Source of the DNA: Flammula alnicola
Taxonomy: Eukaryota; Basidiomycota; Agaricomycetes; Agaricales; Strophariaceae
Length of the DNA: 64,000 nt
Reading direction: 5' to 3'
NCBI GenBank assembly: GCA_015499995.1
Contig: JADNRV010000014.1
Span: 310,001 to 374,000, forward strand
The translations under genes and the position numbers were made by a program. The notes beneath the pieces were generated by a model. It worked only from the letters and a program-made list of their open reading frames with translations. It was not told the DNA's origin and ran no database searches. Numbering within the stretch: position 1 is the stretch's first letter; each line of letters starts with the position of its first letter. This document shows, in pieces, positions 60,299 to 64,000 of this stretch.

Positions 60299-62158
60299 CT
60301 ACAAGTATAAAGTTTCCAGTTTCATGCCTTCTGCTGCCAAACGTTCTTTCTCGACAATCGCTGAATCGGTATGTCCAAGTCGTTGGAATCGGATCGCGCG
60401 CTGTGTATCAATTTTAGAGGTGGCTGTCAGATATGTCGAAGTTAGATTTTTTATCACAAAGTTCTTCGGTGGATACAGTCCGAGAAGGAAGCAAAAGCCA
60501 AGTGATGGGATGTGGACGCGATGGTTGTCTTCGATGAAGGTATAGACGCCAAAGTAGAAATGAGGGTTATCCGAGATGTCGGTTGTGTGGAATATGTGTT
60601 GATTATCATTAGCAAGGATCTCTGTATTTTTTGGATAACGTGGATATTTTTTTTGTAAATGAACTTCGACTGGTGTAAACTGCAGCCACCTGGCCACACG
60701 AATCTCGAATTTGACTACTCCGTTGAACAGTACTGGTGTCGAATGGTCGGCAGGCACCAGCCGCACGGGAATAAGCAACAATCTCACCCGTAGTCCAATA
60801 TGTGTTAGCATCGTTGGCTCGGGTGGAAGTCTGAGAACAGGGATGTAGTGGATGGCTTCTGACTCGCGATCGGGGCGATGCCCTAGATAGCACTCTGGAC
60901 TTGATGGAATGAGACGAGAGGTGTGTATCTCATCAGAGATGGGCTTGCCTCCCCAAGCAAGGACCTCGAAAACTTGATCGGCAGGCTTCGAAGCCAAAAT
61001 AGCCTCTATAAGCCGGAAGAACGCGCGTTCGCCACCTTCGCCATAGGCGATTGGAAAGCTGACGCCGAATATCCCCATCAGAGAATAAGCGCGATCTTCT
61101 TGCTTCATTGTCACTCTTTTTGCCGCCAAACACAGCTTGCGTATGACATGTCCGCGCGGTGCGCTTGCAGTAGGGTCCGTTGTTTCGAAAGGTCGAATTC
61201 CAGTCGCATCTTGGATTGCGAGCTGGATGGCCGTGATGCCTTGACCTGTTGGAGGAATTTTGTCGTTATCGTCACTGCTCAACGGCATCCAATCCTTGTT
61301 ATAGAATTTGAGATTTTTGGGAGCCAAATATTCCTGGAGGGTCCATCCGCGCGTAAACCAGCGATCTCTTTTCATGTCGCTTACAACACTTGTTTCGGCG
61401 AGATATGCTATGCAGATGGAGGAGTCGAGGTACCAGCGGTACATTGAACGGATGGACTCGTCGAGCTCGGAGGTGCTAATCTTGTTGATGCAAAGTGTAT
61501 CTATCCAAGCGAAGGATACACCGTATTCCGGCCCGCTCGCGATTTGGCAAAACCCTTCGAGCTTCCGATAGCCTGCACCACTACTGTTGTGGGATTTCGG
61601 CCATCCGGGACTCGTTGCATCAGTGTACAACACTTCGCGCTCATTTTGGAGCCACGTATGTGATAGGATAGCGTATCCTGCAAATTTCTGAATGAAGTCT
61701 TGGATGACTTCCTGCTTTGCTGCATTTGCATCCTCTATGGAGTTGAATGTTCCCAGTCTCATCTTGTCCGCGACCTGTTTTTCAAGTGTAGACGTGTCAC
61801 TTCCGATATTGCGCATAATGTCTTCCACCACATCCGATCGCTCGACGAGTTGCATCCCAGGAAGCTTCAGCAATCGGATTGGCATTCGATTGTTGACGTG
61901 TTCTACGACTGAGTCCCTCACTTATTGGAGTAATATTGACTAATGTCAGCTCATTCATAACCAATCAAAGAAAGATTTATCGACGTCACCTTCCTTCAGA
62001 AGATTGTTATCCGAACCTGTTTCGCTAGTAGTATCAACTACCATTTGATTCGATCCGAGAAGATCATGGGGGCCAGCGAGATGGTCTATGGGCGCATTAT
62101 TCAAGTTCAGCCCAAGGGACTCTCCAATTGGATGCATATTCAAGTATTCACCTGGCAT
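60299..62158 (-). CDS. HET-domain protein (heterokaryon incompatibility type)
   Basis: Two exons (62158–61990, 61920–60299) join in frame to 596 aa. HET domains mediate self/non-self recognition and cell death on hyphal fusion; they are TIR-like and may act on NAD-type substrates. Motifs: YAILSHTWLQNEREVLYTD, then FAWIDTLCINKISTSELDES, RSMYRWYLDSSICIAYLAET and RDRWFTRGWTLQEYLAPKNL (the HET signature), followed by EDRAYSLMGIFGVSFPIAYG EG and a C-terminal beta-rich domain as in mushroom HET proteins (DUF8212-like). The first exon encodes a short leader, MPGEYLNMHPIGESLGLNLN, with no HeLo, STAND or NACHT part, so the partner or trigger domain is missing or encoded elsewhere. The frame is intact. 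A collinear C-terminal relic lies at 44.6–45.0 kb. Confidence 0.85.
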
Positions 62159-62622
62159 TGTAGCTGATGAGATGACGAGATGAAGTCCTAGATGGAAATG
62201 GTGTGAAGAAAGGGATTAAGTAGATTCGCGATCAGTGGATAGTGTCTGATCGCCACGTGATCTCAATAAGCGCCCGCCGGCGTTCCGGAAGCAAATGGTA
62301 CCAAGGTATGCAGACGGAAGCAAATATCGAAGTATCGAAGTCTCTTCAGGCTTCTTCAGGACCCTCGCGGAAGACGTTGGTGTTCTCGGGAGGAACTTCC
62401 TCGAGTTCGCCAGAGCCTCATTCTATCATGTAAGAGAATAGTTGAGGAAAATGCATCGTGTTTATCAGCATGATACATGTAGCGTAATTTAAATTCTAGT
62501 ATAAGTACGTACAGATGGTTGATGGATGGCTTGAAGTATGAAAGTGACAAATGTAGGCAGACGATGTGATAGAACTTGAATGAATGAGGATGGAGGTCGG
62601 AATGTGAAAGAAATCAACAGCG
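62159..62622. other. Intergenic
   Basis: Promoter side of the HET gene and 3' side of the next minus-strand gene. No further feature was seen. Confidence 0.5.
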
Positions 62623-64000
62623 TTACAATTTACTACTCGCTTCACTACCGGTGGAAAAATTTGAAGGCAGCCTCTGGATGGGCTGCAATTTACGCTTGAG
62701 GTCACGCAGAATGGCCGTTTTGGGGTGCCATTCGCGGAACGCATCTCGAAGCTCAGAAATGTCGCGAGAAAAGAAGTGCCTGACACGCTCGTCGGCTATG
62801 ATATCACGCAAAGACCAGGGAATCTGAAAAGGGAATATTAGCCGCAGTTATCATTGGAGTGTCGTATCGCAACCTACCTCATAGTCGTTCTGTTCATGAC
62901 TGGCGTTGAATGGCTCGACGACGAGTTTGGTGTGATCTGTCATGCCCTCATTTGCGAGGAAGAGGTATTTGACTGCCAACCTGGTATAGTAAGTAAATAT
63001 GAGCGATTGTATGTCAGGAGCGAAAGGATCAATGAACGTACGAATAAGTCGCGATTTCTTCATAGGCAGTCGAATGTCCAACGCCATTGAGCGAACCAGC
63101 AGTTGCCTCCGAGAGGTGCGCGAGAAGCCCTGAATCCGACATGCCCGAATTTAAAATTCGAAGGAGCAGCACAAGAAGGTTCGAAAGGAAATCGGAGGAA
63201 CTGGAATGATAAGACTATAAGCGTGAAATTCGCAGACAATAGCGAGAAGAAACGTACTGGTACGCGTCACCATCTATGTAAAGAGCACGAAGGATAAGCG
63301 GATGAGAGACTACTGTGAATAAACCAGAGTAGATGGGAACTACTTGGTCGTTCAAGGATGCAATGTAGAGAATCTTGGTCTGCACGTATACCTATCAGCA
63401 ACACGCTAACAAGGAGATTGTCGTCTGACTTACCCCATGGTCCAAAACATTCTGCAGTGATGCCACGTAAGCCTTCGAAACAGCGCTTTCGGTGTTCTAC
63501 AGGAAGAAGAGTGGTTAGACAAAATACAAACATAGAAGAAAGTGCTATGTGCAACCTACCTGGAACTCGAACAACTCGCGAGCAGCCGTAGACTCGAAAT
63601 ACTGGTACAACACACTAATGTCAATAACACATATCTGTGACTAAGAACAAATAAATTACGACGCACCTGAAGGTATGGCCCAACAAGCGTACTCGAGCTC
63701 AAATACCTCAATGGTCCCAGATGAATCCCACACAGGGCTAGGCAACAAACGCGTTGCACCTTCCTCCTCACCGTATCACCAACACCAATCGCCGACGGGA
63801 AGGCCTCGGCACCAGTACCCATCGGCATTGTCTGGTTGCGCGAGGTGACGATATGGTTGTCCTTGATGAGTTGGTCAAGCAGGTGCGTGGATACGACGGA
63901 ACCTTGGGAGTGCGTGGCGACGAGGATGGCATCTGCGTCATGGAGGTCGGACATCCATTGCTCGTTTGCTTTGAGGTTCCCATATAGTCTAGATAGGACA
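62623..64000 (-). CDS. YMC020W/YML020W-like alpha/beta-hydrolase, 3' part (runs off window)
   Basis: At least seven exons; the 5' end lies beyond 64000. Reading inward: MSDLHDADAILVATHSQGSV carries the nucleophile elbow H-S-Q-G (Ser in a T-H-S-x-G setting), then STHLLDQLIKDNHIVTSRNQ, CCLALCGIHLGPLRYL, an intron, YFESTAARELFEFQ, an intron, NTESAVSKAYVASLQNVLDH, an intron, ILYIASLNDQVVPIYSG (likely Asp of the triad), FTVVSHPLILRALYIDGDAY, SSDFLSNLLVLLLRILNSG, LNGVGHSTAYEEIATYS (likely His), LAVKYLFLAN, IPWSLRDIIADERVRHFFSR and a stop at 62623. The family is conserved in fungi, is lipase-like by fold, and has no settled substrate. All joins visible here keep frame. Confidence 0.75.

Overview
The window comes from a mushroom-forming basidiomycete (Agaricomycetes). 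Genes are dense, with many 45–70 nt GT–AG introns. Lineage markers include a Clp1-like protein, a FunK1 kinase relic, basidiomycete-type F-box proteins, an XPG-like nuclease of mushroom type, a Kre9/Knh1-type secreted protein, a HET-domain protein and a Ty1/copia element. No organism name can be read from the sequence.

Layout. 1.8–11.0 kb: housekeeping genes (CCHC/PSP zinc-knuckle protein, glutaredoxin-like protein, a CCCH–ankyrin–AAA+ protein, a membrane SH3 protein, PAM17). Most of these are broken by repeated single-base losses at short G/C runs. 11.2–21.3 kb: an intact block with a SNF2-family ATPase, a small secreted Kre9/Knh1-like protein, a GH5 glucanase-like enzyme and an F-box/WD40 protein. 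22.5–23.5 kb: a decayed coproporphyrinogen oxidase copy. 24.9–26.9 kb: an XPG-like nuclease.

27.1–34 kb is a nested mobile region. A Crypton-like tyrosine recombinase gene is split by a 2.1-kb hAT-like element that carries a truncated piece of the proteasome gene RPN10. It is followed by a 1.6-kb minisatellite-like array and a small MITE-like sequence. 34–36 kb: the first of three related F-box modules. 37–38 kb: a Clp1-like gene whose uORF stop overlaps its start codon. 39.5–42.0 kb: a six-exon orphan gene (723 aa). 43–45 kb: gene relics (FunK1 kinase, a HET-like tail). 45–52.4 kb: two more F-box modules, a second coproporphyrinogen oxidase relic, and a short poly(A)-tailed insertion with a target-site duplication.

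52.6–58.2 kb is a complete, apparently very young copia element: two 363-bp LTRs that look identical, a 5-bp target-site duplication, and an intact 1572-codon ORF. It is followed by a truncated C2H2 gene, a 621-bp TA-flanked MITE, a three-unit 92-bp tandem repeat, an intact HET-domain gene and the 3' part of a YMC020W-like alpha/beta-hydrolase gene that runs off the window.

The left third is ordinary core genome. The right two thirds are accessory, built by transposition and segmental duplication around self-recognition-type (HET) and F-box families. Exon structures were assembled by eye from splice signals and reading frame.
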